This document shows positions 27,549 through 38,170 of a stretch of 64,000 nt of DNA, piece after piece. Numbering within the stretch: the first letter of the stretch is position 1; each line of letters starts with the position of its first letter. The translations under genes were made by a program, and so were the position numbers. The notes below the pieces were generated by a model that was given only the letters and a program-made list of their open reading frames with translations, was not told the origin of the DNA and did not search any database. The DNA comes from Nitratireductor sp. XY-223 (GTDB lineage: Bacteria > Pseudomonadota > Alphaproteobacteria > Rhizobiales > Rhizobiaceae), in assembly GCF_004959855.1 (NCBI RefSeq), contig NZ_SPNT01000001.1:744001-808000 (forward strand). Direction: 5' to 3'.

Positions 27549-29231
27549 ATGAGCGACAAACAGGAACTGAACAACGTCATCCGCATCGCAGTCGTCCAGC
27601 AAAATCCTACCATGGGGGATATTGCCGGCAATCTTGAGCTTGCCCGGCTGGCGCGCGCTGACGCGGCGCGCCAAGGCGCAGATCTGGTGTTGTTTACCGA
27701 GCTTTTCCTCTCCGGCTATCCGCCCGAAGACCTGGTCCTCAAACCGGCTTTCATGAAAGCCTGCGACAGCGCGCTGCTGGCGCTTGCCGAGGAGACGGAC
27801 GATGGCGGGCCGGGCGTTGTTATCGGCGTGCCGCGGCAGAACGCCGACGGCCGGTTCAACGCCGTCGCACTGCTCGACGGCGGCCGCATCGCCGCCGAGC
27901 GCTACAAGGTGGATCTGCCGAACTACAGCGAGTTCGACGAAAAACGGGTTTTCGATGTCGGGCCGATGCCCGGGCCGGTCAATTTTCGCGGCGTGCGCCT
28001 CGGTCTGCCGATCTGCGAGGACCTCTGGGGCGATTTCGGCGTCTGCGAGACGCTCGCGGAAACCGGCGCCGAACTGCTTCTTGTCGCCAACGGCTCGCCC
28101 TACTATCGTGAGAAGATCGACGTACGCCAGCAGGTGGTGCTGCGCCAGATCATCGAAAGCGGACTGCCGATCGTCTTCGCAAATCAGCTCGGCGGACAGG
28201 ACGAGCTGGTGTTCGACGGCGCCAGCTTCGCGATGAACGCCGACAAGACACTCGCCTTCCAGATGAGCCAGTTCGAGGCGCAGACCGTTGTGACGACCTG
28301 GCGCAGGACCGCGGACGGATGGACCTGTTCGGAGGGACCGATGTCGCAGATCCCGGACCGCGACGAGGCGGACTACCGGGCCTGCATGCTGGGGCTGCGC
28401 GACTACGTCAACAAGAACGGCTTTTCCAATGTCGTGCTCGGCCTTTCCGGCGGCATCGACAGCGCATTGTGCGCGGCGCTCGCGGTGGACGCGCTCGGCG
28501 AGGAGCGGGTGCGGACCGTGATGCTGCCCTATCGCTACACCTCGGACGAATCGCTGCGCGATGCGGAGGACTGCGCAAGGGCGCTCGGCTGTCGCTACGA
28601 CACCGTGCCCATCGCCGAACCGGTCGAGGGCTTTTCGAGCGCTCTCTCGTCCCTCTTCGCCGGAACCAACGAGGGCGTGACGGAAGAAAACCTGCAGAGC
28701 CGGACCCGCGGCACAATCCTGATGGCGATCTCCAACAAGTTCGGCTCGATGGTGGTGACGACCGGCAACAAGTCGGAAATGTCGGTCGGCTATGCGACGC
28801 TCTACGGCGACATGAACGGCGGATACAATCCGATCAAGGACCTTTACAAGATGCAGGTTTACGGGCTGTCGCGCTGGCGCAACGGCAACGTGCCGCCCGG
28901 CGCGCTCGGGCCGTCCGGCGAGGTCATTCCCGTCAATATTATCGACAAGGCGCCGTCGGCTGAGCTGCGGCCGGACCAGACGGACCAGGATTCGCTTCCC
29001 GAATATCCTGTGCTTGACGATATCCTTGAATGCCTTGTCGAGAAGGAAATGGATGTCGACGGCATCGTCGCGCGCGGCCACCCGCGCGAACTCGTCAACC
29101 GCATCGAGAACCTGCTCTACATCGCCGAATACAAGCGCCGCCAGTCGGCGCCCGGGGTCAAGATCACCCGCAAGAACTTCGGCCGCGACCGGCGCTACCC
29201 GATCACCAACCGGTTCCGGGACCGGAGCTGA
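27549..29231 (+). CDS. nadE: Glutamine-dependent NAD+ synthetase
   Basis: The 560-residue protein has an N-terminal nitrilase-type glutaminase domain with catalytic glutamate in TELFLSGYPPED, lysine in YKVDLPNYSEFDEKRVF and cysteine in LPICEDLWGD. The C-terminal synthetase domain carries the ATP-binding LGLSGGIDSALCAAL. The glutaminase supplies ammonia to amidate nicotinate adenine dinucleotide, the last step of NAD synthesis. The ATG at 27549 is chosen because IRIAVVQQNPTMGD follows after a short leader, as in the family. It follows dgkA by 54 bases. Confidence 0.97.
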   Translation: MSDKQELNNVIRIAVVQQNPTMGDIAGNLELARLARADAARQGADLVLFTELFLSGYPPEDLVLKPAFMKACDSALLALAEETDDGGPGVVIGVPRQNADGRFNAVALLDGGRIAAERYKVDLPNYSEFDEKRVFDVGPMPGPVNFRGVRLGLPICEDLWGDFGVCETLAETGAELLLVANGSPYYREKIDVRQQVVLRQIIESGLPIVFANQLGGQDELVFDGASFAMNADKTLAFQMSQFEAQTVVTTWRRTADGWTCSEGPMSQIPDRDEADYRACMLGLRDYVNKNGFSNVVLGLSGGIDSALCAALAVDALGEERVRTVMLPYRYTSDESLRDAEDCARALGCRYDTVPIAEPVEGFSSALSSLFAGTNEGVTEENLQSRTRGTILMAISNKFGSMVVTTGNKSEMSVGYATLYGDMNGGYNPIKDLYKMQVYGLSRWRNGNVPPGALGPSGEVIPVNIIDKAPSAELRPDQTDQDSLPEYPVLDDILECLVEKEMDVDGIVARGHPRELVNRIENLLYIAEYKRRQSAPGVKITRKNFGRDRRYPITNRFRDRS

Positions 29232-29243
29232 CCCAGAATTGCT

Positions 29244-29999
29244 CTAGAGGTAGAGCGCCGTCAGCGAGCGGCCGACGATGTAGAGGCCGAGGAGACCGAG
29301 CGCCAGCAGGAAAACGATCCTGAATCCTTCCTCGGTGGTGCGCTTGCGCAGCCTCGTCCCGATAATCAGTCCGATGAATGTCGGCAGGAAGGCGGCGAAC
29401 GACGCCAGGCCCAGGTTCCAGTTCAACAGGTTCTGCGAGCCCATCGAAACGGCGAGGCCGACGGTCGAGAGCGTGAACAGCATGCCCAAGGCCTGAACCA
29501 GGTGATCGCGCGGCAGCCGGGTCGCCTGCAGATAAACGACGCCCGGCATGGTGAACGCGCCGGTCATGCCGGCAAGGACACCGCTGATGACGCCCATCAC
29601 CGGGTTCAACGGTCTTTCGAGCCGCACCGGGACGACGAAATTGGGTCGGCTGAAGCTGAGCACGACAAAAAGGCACAGAAGCAGTCCGAGGAGGGCGGAC
29701 ATATAGTTGGTGTCGAAACGCGAAAGGGCCAGCGTGCCGGGAAAGGTAAAGACCATCGTCGGAACGAAGAACGTCCAGTAGCGCCTGAACAGCGGCCCCG
29801 TGTGGCCACCGGCGAAACCCTGCCAGAGATTGGTGCCGAGCGCCGGCACCAGAAACAGCGCGATGGCGGCCTGCAGGCCGACGACGGTGGTGAGCAGCCC
29901 GATAGCGACAAGTGGCAAACCGAAGCCGACGAATCCCTTCACGAAGCCGGCGAGCAGGAATATCGAGAAGACAATCGCGAGGGTCGTGTAATCGGGCAT
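29244..29999 (-). CDS. TauE/SafE-family permease
   Basis: This 251-residue membrane protein has about eight helices in two repeated halves. The first half opens LLAGFVKGFVGFGLPLVAIGLL and the second ISGVLAGMTGAFTMPGVVYLQA, the glycine-rich entry motifs of the sulfite exporter TauE/SafE family. Members export sulfite, sulfoacetate or other C2/C3 organic anions. No sulfur gene lies nearby, so the substrate is open. It is convergent with nadE, 12 bases away. Confidence 0.9.
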   Translation of the reverse strand: MPDYTTLAIVFSIFLLAGFVKGFVGFGLPLVAIGLLTTVVGLQAAIALFLVPALGTNLWQGFAGGHTGPLFRRYWTFFVPTMVFTFPGTLALSRFDTNYMSALLGLLLCLFVVLSFSRPNFVVPVRLERPLNPVMGVISGVLAGMTGAFTMPGVVYLQATRLPRDHLVQALGMLFTLSTVGLAVSMGSQNLLNWNLGLASFAAFLPTFIGLIIGTRLRKRTTEEGFRIVFLLALGLLGLYIVGRSLTALYL

Positions 30000-30169
30000 C
30001 GGTCAAAAAAATGTCTCGGGCCGGTGGGGTGGCCTTGGGTGGAACGGGAACTTGACCCGGATTATCCTTTCGGTGCATAGCGTTAAAGTCCAAATCCGGA
30101 ATTTGTTGATTTTTTCATCTGCCCACTTCAGCCAGCGGGCACGTCCTTTAATCCAATGGCGAGCCGATC

Positions 30170-31396
30170 ATGTCGTTCGTTGCCTTCTTGCGGGAGAATG
30201 TCCGCTGGCTTGCCGGTGGATTTCTGCTCACCTGCTTTTCGAGTTTCGGACAGACCTTCTTCATCGCCCTTTCGGCGGGTGACATTCGCAATGCGTTCGA
30301 TCTCAGCCACGGTGAGTTCGGCACGATCTACATGGCCGCCACGCTCGCGAGCGCCCTCGTACTGACGCAGCTCGGCAAGATCGTCGACTATCTGAGCGTC
30401 TCGCGTGTCGCACTCCTGATCATTCCGCTTCTGGCGCTGTTTTCCGTCTCGATGGCCTATGTCGACAGCCTCGCCATGCTGGTATTCACCATCTTCGGCC
30501 TGCGCCTTTTCGGACAGGGCATGATGACCCACAACGCGATCACGGCGATGGGCCGCTGGTACGTTGCACAGCGCGGCCGCGCGGTTTCGGTGGCGACGCT
30601 GGGGCTCCAGGCCGGCGAGGCGCTGCTGCCATTCATCTACGTTTCCATCGTCGTCAGCATCGGCTGGCGCAACACATGGCTGCTTTCGGCCCTGTTCCTG
30701 GTCTGCGTCGCGCTGCCGGTCATCTACGCGCTCATGCGGGTGGAGCGTCAGCCACGGTCGAGCGACGGCCTCGAGGTCAACAGCGCACCGCGGCACTGGC
30801 AGCGACGCGAGGTGATGCGCGATCCCATCTTCTGGCTGGTGCTGCTCGGCATACTGGCGCCGGGCTTTATCGGCACCACGATCTTCTTCCACCAGGTCTA
30901 TCTTGTCGAGCTGCGCGGATGGTCGCTGCCGGCCTTCGCCGGCTCGTTTGCGCTGATGGCGGCCATGACGGTCTGTTTCGCGCTTGTCGGCGGCGTGCTG
31001 ATCGACCGCTATTCCGCCATTCGCCTGTTGCCGTCGTTCCTCCTTCCGTTGGCCGTATCCTGTTTCCTGCTCGCCGGCGTGGAAGTCCAGTGGGGGATAT
31101 TTGCGTTCATGGCGCTGCTAGGCGTGTCCTACGGCCTTTCCTCGACCCTTTTCGGCGCGCTCTGGCCGGAGATTTACGGCACCCGTCACCTCGGCTCCAT
31201 TCGCGCCGTGGTCATTGCGCTCATGGTGTTTTCAACCGCCATGGGGCCTGGCGTGACCGGTTTTCTCATCGATTTCGGCGTCGACTATCCATTGCAGATT
31301 TTGATCATGGGCCTTTATTGCCTGGCGACGTGTTTCCTCATGGCCTTTGTCGGACGGCGCGCTGCCGCCAGGAACCTGTCGCTTGCCGGCGCATAG
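30170..31396 (+). CDS. MFS transporter, 12-helix
   Basis: The 408-residue protein has twelve predicted membrane helices in two halves of six, separated by a charged loop around residues 188-210 (MRVERQPRSSDG). The loop between helices 2 and 3 reads LGKIVDYLSVSRV, the MFS motif-A position. It is similar to proteins labelled major facilitator transporter of the nitrate/oxalate-formate or YfiS type, but no residue in the sequence fixes its substrate. It is monocistronic and divergent from the TauE gene. Confidence 0.88.
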   Translation: MSFVAFLRENVRWLAGGFLLTCFSSFGQTFFIALSAGDIRNAFDLSHGEFGTIYMAATLASALVLTQLGKIVDYLSVSRVALLIIPLLALFSVSMAYVDSLAMLVFTIFGLRLFGQGMMTHNAITAMGRWYVAQRGRAVSVATLGLQAGEALLPFIYVSIVVSIGWRNTWLLSALFLVCVALPVIYALMRVERQPRSSDGLEVNSAPRHWQRREVMRDPIFWLVLLGILAPGFIGTTIFFHQVYLVELRGWSLPAFAGSFALMAAMTVCFALVGGVLIDRYSAIRLLPSFLLPLAVSCFLLAGVEVQWGIFAFMALLGVSYGLSSTLFGALWPEIYGTRHLGSIRAVVIALMVFSTAMGPGVTGFLIDFGVDYPLQILIMGLYCLATCFLMAFVGRRAAARNLSLAGA

Positions 31397-31452
31397 GCAA
31401 ATAAGGCCACAAACTCCTTGCCAATCGCCGTTCGCTTGAGTAACCCGCCATC

Positions 31453-32847
31453 ATGACCGAGCTCGAAGACAATCGCCCAGCCACCGTCCGGTTCGCGCCG
31501 TCGCCGACGGGCTACATCCATATCGGCAATGCCCGCACGGCGCTGTTCAACTGGCTGTTCGCCCGGCAGAACCACGGCGAGTTCATCCTGCGGTTCGACG
31601 ATACCGACGAGGCCCGCTCGAAGACCGAGTTCGCCGAGGCAATCCGCGCCGACCTCGACTGGCTGGGCATCGTCCCCGACACCGTCGCCTGGCAGTCGCA
31701 GCGAGGCGAAGCCTACGCCGCCGCGGCCAACCGGTTGCGCGAAGCCGGGCTGCTGTATGCATGTTACGAAACCGGCGAGGAGCTTGAACGCCGCAGGAAA
31801 CTGCGACTGGCGCGGCGGCTGCCGCCGGTCTACGGGCGCGAGGCCCTGAAGCTCAGTGACGATGACAGGAAGCGTTACGAGGCCGAGGGCCGCAGGCCGC
31901 ACTGGCGGTTCCTGTTGCCGAATTTTGCCGAAAACCCCTTCGAGACCCGGCGCACCGAGGTCCACTGGGACGACGTCGTTCGCGGGCCGCAGACGGTGGA
32001 TCTCGCGTCCATGTCCGACCCGGTGCTGATCCGCGAGGACGGGACCTATCTCTACACGCTGCCGTCCGTCGTCGACGATATCGAAATGGGCGTGTCGCAC
32101 ATCATACGCGGCGACGATCACGTAACGAACACGGGTGCCCAGATCGCCCTGTTCAGGGCGCTGGGAAGCGAAGCGCCGGCGTTCGGTCACCACAATCTCC
32201 TGACCACGGCAACCGGGGAGGGGCTGTCGAAACGGTCGAGTGCGCTTTCGATCGGCGCGCTGCGCGAAACAGGCTACGAGCCGATGGCGATCAACAGCCT
32301 GGCGGTGCTGATCGGAACATCCGAGAGTGTCGCGGCCATGCCGTCGATGACCGCACTCCTGGAGCTTTTCAGGCCTGAATTCGCCTCCAAGTCAGCGGCA
32401 AAATTCGATCCGTCGGAACTGACCACGCTCAACCGTGCCCTGGTTCACGGCCTTTCCTTCGATTCCGTTTCCGGACGGCTTTCCGATCTCGGAATATCGG
32501 GGCCGAAGGCCGAGCCGTTCTGGAATGCGGTCCGCAAGAATATCGACTTCGTCAGGGAGGCGACGCGCTGGTGGGCGGTCGTCGAAGAGGGGCCTGCGGA
32601 CGAGGAGACGCTGGACGGCGATGATCTGGAATTTGTACGAACGGCGTTTTCGCTTCTGCCGCCCGAACCCTGGGACGGTGCGACATGGTCGGACTGGACC
32701 GATGCCGCCAAGGCCGCCACAGGCCGCAAGGGCAGGGCGCTGTTCATGCCGCTTCGTATCGCGCTTACTGGGATTCGCTCGGGACCGGAGCTCGCAGATC
32801 TATTGCCTCTGATTGGTCGGGAAGGAACTTTGGCCCGACGACCCTGA
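31453..32847 (+). CDS. gltX: Glutamate--tRNA ligase
   Basis: The 464-residue class I synthetase has the HIGH-type motif [10 protein letters not shown] with preceding VRFAPSPT, and a KMSKS-type motif reading GLSKRSSAL. Both are typical of bacterial GltX. It charges tRNA-Glu. Many alphaproteobacteria carry two gltX genes, one of which also charges tRNA-Gln for transamidation; which one this is cannot be told here. The C-terminal anticodon-binding domain ends [22 protein letters not shown], a normal family ending, even though the last 83 bp overlap the convergent DUF2865 gene. Confidence 0.96.
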   Translation: MTELEDNRPATVRFAPSPTGYIHIGNARTALFNWLFARQNHGEFILRFDDTDEARSKTEFAEAIRADLDWLGIVPDTVAWQSQRGEAYAAAANRLREAGLLYACYETGEELERRRKLRLARRLPPVYGREALKLSDDDRKRYEAEGRRPHWRFLLPNFAENPFETRRTEVHWDDVVRGPQTVDLASMSDPVLIREDGTYLYTLPSVVDDIEMGVSHIIRGDDHVTNTGAQIALFRALGSEAPAFGHHNLLTTATGEGLSKRSSALSIGALRETGYEPMAINSLAVLIGTSESVAAMPSMTALLELFRPEFASKSAAKFDPSELTTLNRALVHGLSFDSVSGRLSDLGISGPKAEPFWNAVRKNIDFVREATRWWAVVEEGPADEETLDGDDLEFVRTAFSLLPPEPWDGATWSDWTDAAKAATGRKGRALFMPLRIALTGIRSGPELADLLPLIGREGTLARRP

Positions 32848-33796
32848 CGCGGCGGGTCGGGTCTATCTCGCGTGACGGCGCCTCCTCGGCGGTGTCCTGA
32901 TGATCCGCTTCGGTTTGATCCGGTTTCGGCTTTGGCGTGATGATGACGATGGAACGGCCGTCGTCCGGCACCACGGCCGCGTCCTCGATCTGCCCCGGTG
33001 ACTGGCATGTGCACTGCGGGTCATCGGTCCGGCCGTTGGTACGGTAGGCAAATGCCGTCGGCAGGTCGCGATAGGGTGTCTGGTCGACAACCGAAACCAT
33101 GTCCTCGCTTTCCTGGTCCGGTACCCGGTGGAAATAGAGGTCGACATCCGCGGCCGGGCACATCTCGGCACAGCGTTTTGCGTCACTGCCGAACTGCATC
33201 GGCGAGGCGGCGTAGGAAACCGGGAAATAATACCCGTCGCAGGTGCGCACGCACATCGTGCGGAACCGGCTGTAGGGGTCACCGAGATCGATAAGGTCCT
33301 CATCGCCCTCGAGATCGAGCGACTGGCGAATACGCACGCCGTCGTCCTCCGGGCAGCCATTGGCCCTGAGGGCCGCGAGAATGCGCTGCCTGGCCGCCGA
33401 ACCGCCGCGGGCGGGCGCAGCTGCCTGATTGCGCTGGCGCAACAGGCGGTCGAGTTCGGCCTCTTCGCGGGTCAAAGCCGCCGCAATCCGGCGGCACATG
33501 GACTGTGTCCGGTTGTTGAACACGATGATGCTGCCGCCCGAGCAGTCCAGGCTGTAAAGGTCCGTGCGGATCTTATCGACCTTCTGACGTTGTTGCCGGA
33601 TTTCGGCGTCGTATCGATAAGCGGGAACCGCGCTGATTTCTTCATTGCTATAGCGGTCCAACTGCGATCGCAGGCGCGAACACACCTCCGCGTCCTGCGC
33701 AAACGCCGTGGAACCGGCCGGGATCGACAGGGCGATCCCGGCGACGAAAATGGCGGACAGGCGCCGTAACCGGTTGCGAATCTGCGTCAAATCCAA
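32765..33796 (-). CDS. DUF2865 secreted protein
   Basis: The 343-residue protein has a signal peptide ([19 protein letters not shown], cleaved near residue 34), then a DUF2865 domain recognised by the cysteine-rich core [19 protein letters not shown] and the [14 protein letters not shown] segment at about 180-215. A coiled, charged segment (about 45-125) precedes it. This family is largely confined to Hyphomicrobiales and is thought to be exported; its function is unknown. The C-terminal tail is acidic and proline-rich and is encoded opposite the end of gltX (83 bp shared). Confidence 0.85.
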   Translation of the reverse strand: MDLTQIRNRLRRLSAIFVAGIALSIPAGSTAFAQDAEVCSRLRSQLDRYSNEEISAVPAYRYDAEIRQQRQKVDKIRTDLYSLDCSGGSIIVFNNRTQSMCRRIAAALTREEAELDRLLRQRNQAAAPARGGSAARQRILAALRANGCPEDDGVRIRQSLDLEGDEDLIDLGDPYSRFRTMCVRTCDGYYFPVSYAASPMQFGSDAKRCAEMCPAADVDLYFHRVPDQESEDMVSVVDQTPYRDLPTAFAYRTNGRTDDPQCTCQSPGQIEDAAVVPDDGRSIVIITPKPKPDQTEADHQDTAEEAPSREIDPTRRVRVVGPKFLPDQSEAIDLRAPVPSESQ

Positions 33797-33906
33797 TTCC
33801 CTTGTCGAGCCGCGGAATCATACACCGATTAAGTTGTACATGCAGCCTGTGACCCACCAATTAAGTCGCTTTTCGACGCAGCCTTGGCTGATGTCGTTGG
33901 ATCGCT

Positions 33907-34554
33907 CTAGGCGGCCTGGCGTGCCTCGTGGATGGTCATCGGCGTCTCCAGCACCGGGCCGGATATCGATGCCACCGATTTCATGTGGTCAAGCAGTTCT
34001 TCCGTGACCTCCCAACCGACAGCAACGGCGATCACCGAGCCGATCCTCTTTGGTCTGCCGATTCGTTCTCCCGGGCATCCCATGCGCCGGAACATGCGCT
34101 CGAGGAAAACGTCGGTGACCGTGATGATGTGCGTGATGCCGGAGGTTAGCCCCATTTCCCCAACCCCGCACATCAGTTCCGCCGCCGCAACGGTGACCTG
34201 GTTCGACGAGCGGTCCTGGGCAAGATCCGGATCGATGCAAAAGCGGCTGGATTCCCAAACCGCCGCGCTACGGATTTCCGGCTCTCCGTCGAGCAGTTGC
34301 GAAAACGTGTCGGCAAGCATGTTCGGCCCCAGCGTCGGAAGCAGGCGCAAAGCGCCGCGCATCTTTCCGCTGACCGGCGAGATGGAGGTCACGTACAAGG
34401 GGTTCGCATCGTCGAAGGCATCGATTTCCTGGTCGCCAGTTACCTTGACATCCCATTCGAGCGCGTCGTGGAACACACGCTTGCGCAGGCGGAAAATCTC
34501 GGCCGTTTCTTCGGGCCTGGTCTTCCTGTCCGTGCTGTTGAAAATTCGGATCAT
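33907..34554 (-). CDS. Acyl-homoserine-lactone synthase (LuxI family)
   Basis: The 215-residue protein carries the invariant LuxI residues: arginine and phenylalanine in LRKRVFHDAL followed by EWDV, aspartates in EIDAFDD, arginine in GALRLLPT, and the glutamate and arginine of WESSRFCID. These form the S-adenosylmethionine and acyl-ACP site. It makes an AHL signal; the acyl chain cannot be predicted from sequence alone. GGAG lies 7 bases before the ATG at 34554. It is downstream of, and on the same strand as, a LuxR gene, and a lux-box-like palindrome lies 61-78 bases upstream of its start, so autoinduction is likely. Confidence 0.95.
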   Translation of the reverse strand: MIRIFNSTDRKTRPEETAEIFRLRKRVFHDALEWDVKVTGDQEIDAFDDANPLYVTSISPVSGKMRGALRLLPTLGPNMLADTFSQLLDGEPEIRSAAVWESSRFCIDPDLAQDRSSNQVTVAAAELMCGVGEMGLTSGITHIITVTDVFLERMFRRMGCPGERIGRPKRIGSVIAVAVGWEVTEELLDHMKSVASISGPVLETPMTIHEARQAA

Positions 34555-34614
34555 GATACTTCTCCAGTCGTTTGAGGACTCAGGAAGTATGTGATCCGGC
34601 CGCTGCCACCCGGT

Positions 34615-34632
34615 ACTGTCGGTAGTGACAGT
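34615..34632 (-). promoter_or_regulatory. lux-box-like operator upstream of the AHL synthase gene
   Basis: An 18-bp element has perfect 6-bp inverted arms, ACTGTC (34615-34620) and GACAGT (34627-34632), around a 6-base spacer. It lies in the 154-bp gap between luxR and luxI, 61-78 bases before the luxI start. Arm length, CTGT/ACAG core and spacing match boxes bound by LuxR-family dimers. Binding by the adjacent LuxR is inferred. Confidence 0.7.
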
Positions 34633-34708
34633 TTTCAAGGACCCCCGAAATGTGATTGGATTTCCGGTTGACGCAAACCGTCTGCAGCACGCCGAATTTC
34701 AGCGACGG

Positions 34709-35425
34709 TCAGAGCGGGATGATGCCTTTCGACACGGCCAGCGCGACGGCCTGCGAATTGGTGACGACCCCGAGCTTCTGCCGCGCATTGGTCATGAAGA
34801 AGCGGACCGTTCTTTCGGAAATGCCCAGGATCATGGAAATTTCCCAATAGCTCTTGCCGGCGGCCGTCCAGGTGAGGACTTCCGATTCGCGCGCGGTCAG
34901 GTCCACGACCACGCTGTCCTGCGCCCGTTCCTGCCTGGCCGAGTGCAGGTAGGTCGCAAGCACTTGCAGTTCGCCGATGACCTCTTTTCGGTAGCGCGCC
35001 CATTCGCCCGGGCCCATGTCGACATTGATCGAGAACATCGCCGCCTGGTTGCCCCGGCACACGAGCGGAATGGTCATGCCGGTGTCGCTGATCCCGAACT
35101 CCGCCGCTGCCGTGAAGATTTTCTCGGCTGCCGGATCGTTCCTGCGGCGTTCGTGCCAGTCGACGGGCTTGATGCCGATCAGCGCCGTATGCATCACCGG
35201 ATCGACGAAATAGAGTTTCGTCTTGTAGACCCTGACGAATTCATCGGGAAAGGAATGGATGACATCGAGGACATCCTGTTTCCCGGCCGCGAGCGACATG
35301 TTGATGTAGCACTGATGGCGAATTCCATAGTGCGTCTGCACCTTTGCGAATATCTCGTCTGTATCCTTGGGACCTTCGTGTTCGAGCTCGTCGAGTAGGT
35401 CGTAGAAAACTTGTCGGACTGACAT
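34709..35425 (-). CDS. LuxR-family autoinducer-binding transcription regulator
   Basis: The 238-residue protein has an N-terminal autoinducer-binding domain with the ligand-site pattern of AHL receptors: tyrosine in EFVRVYKTKLYFVDPV, the DPV aspartate, and tryptophan in KPVDWHE. A C-terminal GerE helix-turn-helix follows (LTARESEVLTWTAAGKSYWE ... ERTVRFFMTNARQKLGV). The usual first tryptophan of the pocket is phenylalanine (PDEF). The ATG at 35425 follows a G-rich ribosome site; the upstream extension to 35521 is not protein-like. It is upstream of luxI on the same strand, so it is its likely regulator. Confidence 0.93.
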   Translation of the reverse strand: MSVRQVFYDLLDELEHEGPKDTDEIFAKVQTHYGIRHQCYINMSLAAGKQDVLDVIHSFPDEFVRVYKTKLYFVDPVMHTALIGIKPVDWHERRRNDPAAEKIFTAAAEFGISDTGMTIPLVCRGNQAAMFSINVDMGPGEWARYRKEVIGELQVLATYLHSARQERAQDSVVVDLTARESEVLTWTAAGKSYWEISMILGISERTVRFFMTNARQKLGVVTNSQAVALAVSKGIIPL

Positions 35426-35584
35426 ATCGAACAACCCCCAGAGTCTTCGGGTGGCGACATTGTCGGAGTGTCCCGAGGCTGAGTCCAGTGGATTCAGGGA
35501 TCGGCCCGCGCCGAATCCCACGTGCCTGCGAACACCGGTTAACTGCCGGCTCTTTCGAGACGGTTACGAATGGAGCCCGCGCCG

Positions 35585-37891
35585 TTACTCCGGAACAGAG
35601 GCTTCGACAACGGCGAGCGTTGCCATATTCACCACGCCGCGGGACGTTACAGAGGGCGACAGTATATGCGCGGGCTTGGCGCCGCCAAGCAGAATCGGCC
35701 CCACATGGAGCGCATCGGTCATGGTCTTGACGACGCCGAGCGCGATGTTCGCCGAATCGAGAGTCGGGAAAACCAGGAGATTGGCTTCCCCGGTCAGAAC
35801 GGAATCCGGCATCACCCTTTGTCTCAATTCTTCCGAAATCGCCGAATCACCGTGCATCTCGCCGTCCGCCTCGAGCTCGGGATCCATTTCCCGGATCAGA
35901 CTTATTGCGCGGCGCATCTTGCTGGCGCTGTCCGATTCGCGGGAGCCGAAATTGGAATGGGAAACCAGCGCCGCCCGCGGCGTGATTCCGAACCGCCGTA
36001 TTTCCTTGGCTGCCATCAGCGTGGTCTCCGCCAGTTCCTCCGCCGACGGCTCGAGCGAGACATAGGTGTCGGTGAAGAATGTCGCGCCCCTTTGGGAAAT
36101 GAGCAGGCTGAGGGCGGAGAAGTCCCGCACGCCCTCCCGCCGGCCGATCACCTGCTCGACATCGCGCAGGTGCTTTGCGTAGCCCCCCTCGACACCGCAG
36201 ATCATGGCGTCGGCATCGCCGCGCCTGACGGCAAGGGCGCTGATCACCGTGGCGTTGGTCCGCACCATCGTGCGCGCGGCCTCCGGATTGATGCCCTGGC
36301 GGCCGACGAGGGAGAAATAGAGATCGACATAGTCCCGGTAACGCGGATCATCCTGCGGATTCGTGACCTGAAAATCCCTTTCGGGACGGATTTTCAGTCC
36401 GAATCGCTTGAGCCGCGTTTCGATGATATCGGGCCGGCCGATCAGGATCGGCTGGGCAATGTCCTCCTCGACGAGTACCTGCGTGGCGCGTAACACGCGC
36501 TCGTCTTCGCCCTCCGCGAAGATGACCCGCTTGTGCGCTGCTGTCTTGGCCGCGGCAAACAGGGGTTTCATGATCAGCCCGGACTTGAAGACGAAGCGGT
36601 TCAGTATGTCGAGGTAAGCCTCCATGTCGGCGATCGGCCGCGCGGCGACGCCGCTTTCCGCCGCTGCCCGGGCCACGGCCGGCGCAATGCGCAGAATGAG
36701 GCGAGGATCGAACGGGGAGGGGATGAGATAATCCGGGCCGAAGACGGGAGTCTCGCCGGAATAGGCCTTGGCGGCCACGTCGGAGACCTCTTCGCGGGCT
36801 AGATCGGCAATGGCCCGCACGGCGGCCATTTTCATTTCCTCGTTTATCGTCCGCGCCCCGCAATCGAGCGCTCCGCGGAAGATGAACGGAAAACACAGCA
36901 CGTTGTTGACCTGGTTGGCGAAGTCGGATCGGCCGGTGCAGATCATCGCATCGGGCCGCGCCTTGCGGGCCGCTTCGGGCATGATCTCCGGGACCGGATT
37001 CGCGAGCGCCATGATTAGCGGTCTATCCGCCATCTGGGTGAGCATTTCCGGTTTCAGGACATTGGCGGCGGAAAGGCCGAGGAACACGTCGGCGCCTGCA
37101 ATGCTCTCGTCGAGCACGCGTTTGTCGGATTGCTGGGCGTAGTGCTCCTTCCACGGGTCCATCAGAACCGTGCGGCCGCGGTAGACCAGACCCTCGATGT
37201 CATGGACCCAGATGTTCTTGCGCTTGGCGCCGAGCTCGACCAGCAGGTTCAGGCAGGCGAGGGCCGCCGCGCCGGCGCCGCTGGTGACGATCTTGGCGTT
37301 CGAGAGCTTCTTGCCGGCGAGTTCCAGGCCGTTGAGAATAGCGGCGGCAACGATGATCGCCGTGCCGTGCTGGTCGTCATGGAAGACGGGAATGTTCATC
37401 TTTTCCCGAAGCCTTGCTTCCACCTCGAAACACTCCGGCGCCTTGATGTCTTCCAGATTGATTCCGCCGAAGGTCGGCTCGAGCGCGGAAATGACCGAAA
37501 CCATATGATCGACTTCGGTCGAATCGATCTCGATGTCGAAAACGTCGATGCCGGCGAATTTCTTGAACAGGACCGCCTTGCCTTCCATCACCGGCTTTGA
37601 CGCGAGCGGGCCGATCGCACCCAGTCCGAGCACCGCCGTACCGTTGGAAACGACGGCGACCAGGTTGCCCCGCGAGGTGTAGTCCGCGGCCGTGTGCGGC
37701 TCGTTCTTGATGGCAAGGCAGGGCGCGGCGACACCGGGCGAATAGGCGAGCGCCAGGTCCCGCTGGTTGCCGAGCGGCTTGGTTGCCTGGATTTCCAGTT
37801 TGCCCGGCCGCGGATGCCGGTGGAAGAACAGCGCGCTTTCGTCAAGATCGCCATGATCCGTTTCGCCGGATTTGCCGTTCTTCGCATTCAT
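35585..37891 (-). CDS. maeB: Malic enzyme with C-terminal phosphotransacetylase-like domain
   Basis: This 768-residue protein oxidatively decarboxylates malate to pyruvate. The malic enzyme part (about 1-430) has [24 protein letters not shown] (metal site) and the nucleotide fold [14 protein letters not shown]. The C-terminal third (about 440-768) is a phosphotransacetylase-like domain without transferase activity in characterised homologues, where it has a regulatory or oligomeric role. Rhizobia have paralogues Dme (NAD) and Tme (NADP); sequence inspection does not separate them. The ATG at 37891 is chosen since the preceding frame is not protein-like. Confidence 0.94.
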   Translation of the reverse strand: MNAKNGKSGETDHGDLDESALFFHRHPRPGKLEIQATKPLGNQRDLALAYSPGVAAPCLAIKNEPHTAADYTSRGNLVAVVSNGTAVLGLGAIGPLASKPVMEGKAVLFKKFAGIDVFDIEIDSTEVDHMVSVISALEPTFGGINLEDIKAPECFEVEARLREKMNIPVFHDDQHGTAIIVAAAILNGLELAGKKLSNAKIVTSGAGAAALACLNLLVELGAKRKNIWVHDIEGLVYRGRTVLMDPWKEHYAQQSDKRVLDESIAGADVFLGLSAANVLKPEMLTQMADRPLIMALANPVPEIMPEAARKARPDAMICTGRSDFANQVNNVLCFPFIFRGALDCGARTINEEMKMAAVRAIADLAREEVSDVAAKAYSGETPVFGPDYLIPSPFDPRLILRIAPAVARAAAESGVAARPIADMEAYLDILNRFVFKSGLIMKPLFAAAKTAAHKRVIFAEGEDERVLRATQVLVEEDIAQPILIGRPDIIETRLKRFGLKIRPERDFQVTNPQDDPRYRDYVDLYFSLVGRQGINPEAARTMVRTNATVISALAVRRGDADAMICGVEGGYAKHLRDVEQVIGRREGVRDFSALSLLISQRGATFFTDTYVSLEPSAEELAETTLMAAKEIRRFGITPRAALVSHSNFGSRESDSASKMRRAISLIREMDPELEADGEMHGDSAISEELRQRVMPDSVLTGEANLLVFPTLDSANIALGVVKTMTDALHVGPILLGGAKPAHILSPSVTSRGVVNMATLAVVEASVPE

Positions 37892-38170
37892 TGGGGTCGG
37901 TCCTCTGATTCGCCTGCGTCGTATGGTTGCCTCAACCCTATTTACCCGAAAACACGATCGGATAAAGGCCGCCTTTCGAGCGACGGTCCGGGCAATTGAT
38001 GCAATCTGCCGCGGCTCCGTCGCCATGACTGCGCACGCGGGTGCCCGCTTTACGCCAGAAAACGCCCGCCACAAACGGCCGGGCGAGGCCCGCGCAAGCG
38101 CCATTGTCATCAGACTGTGACACGAGTCTGGTTAGCCAGCGGCAACAGAACTGCAGAAGCGGTGACGGCG

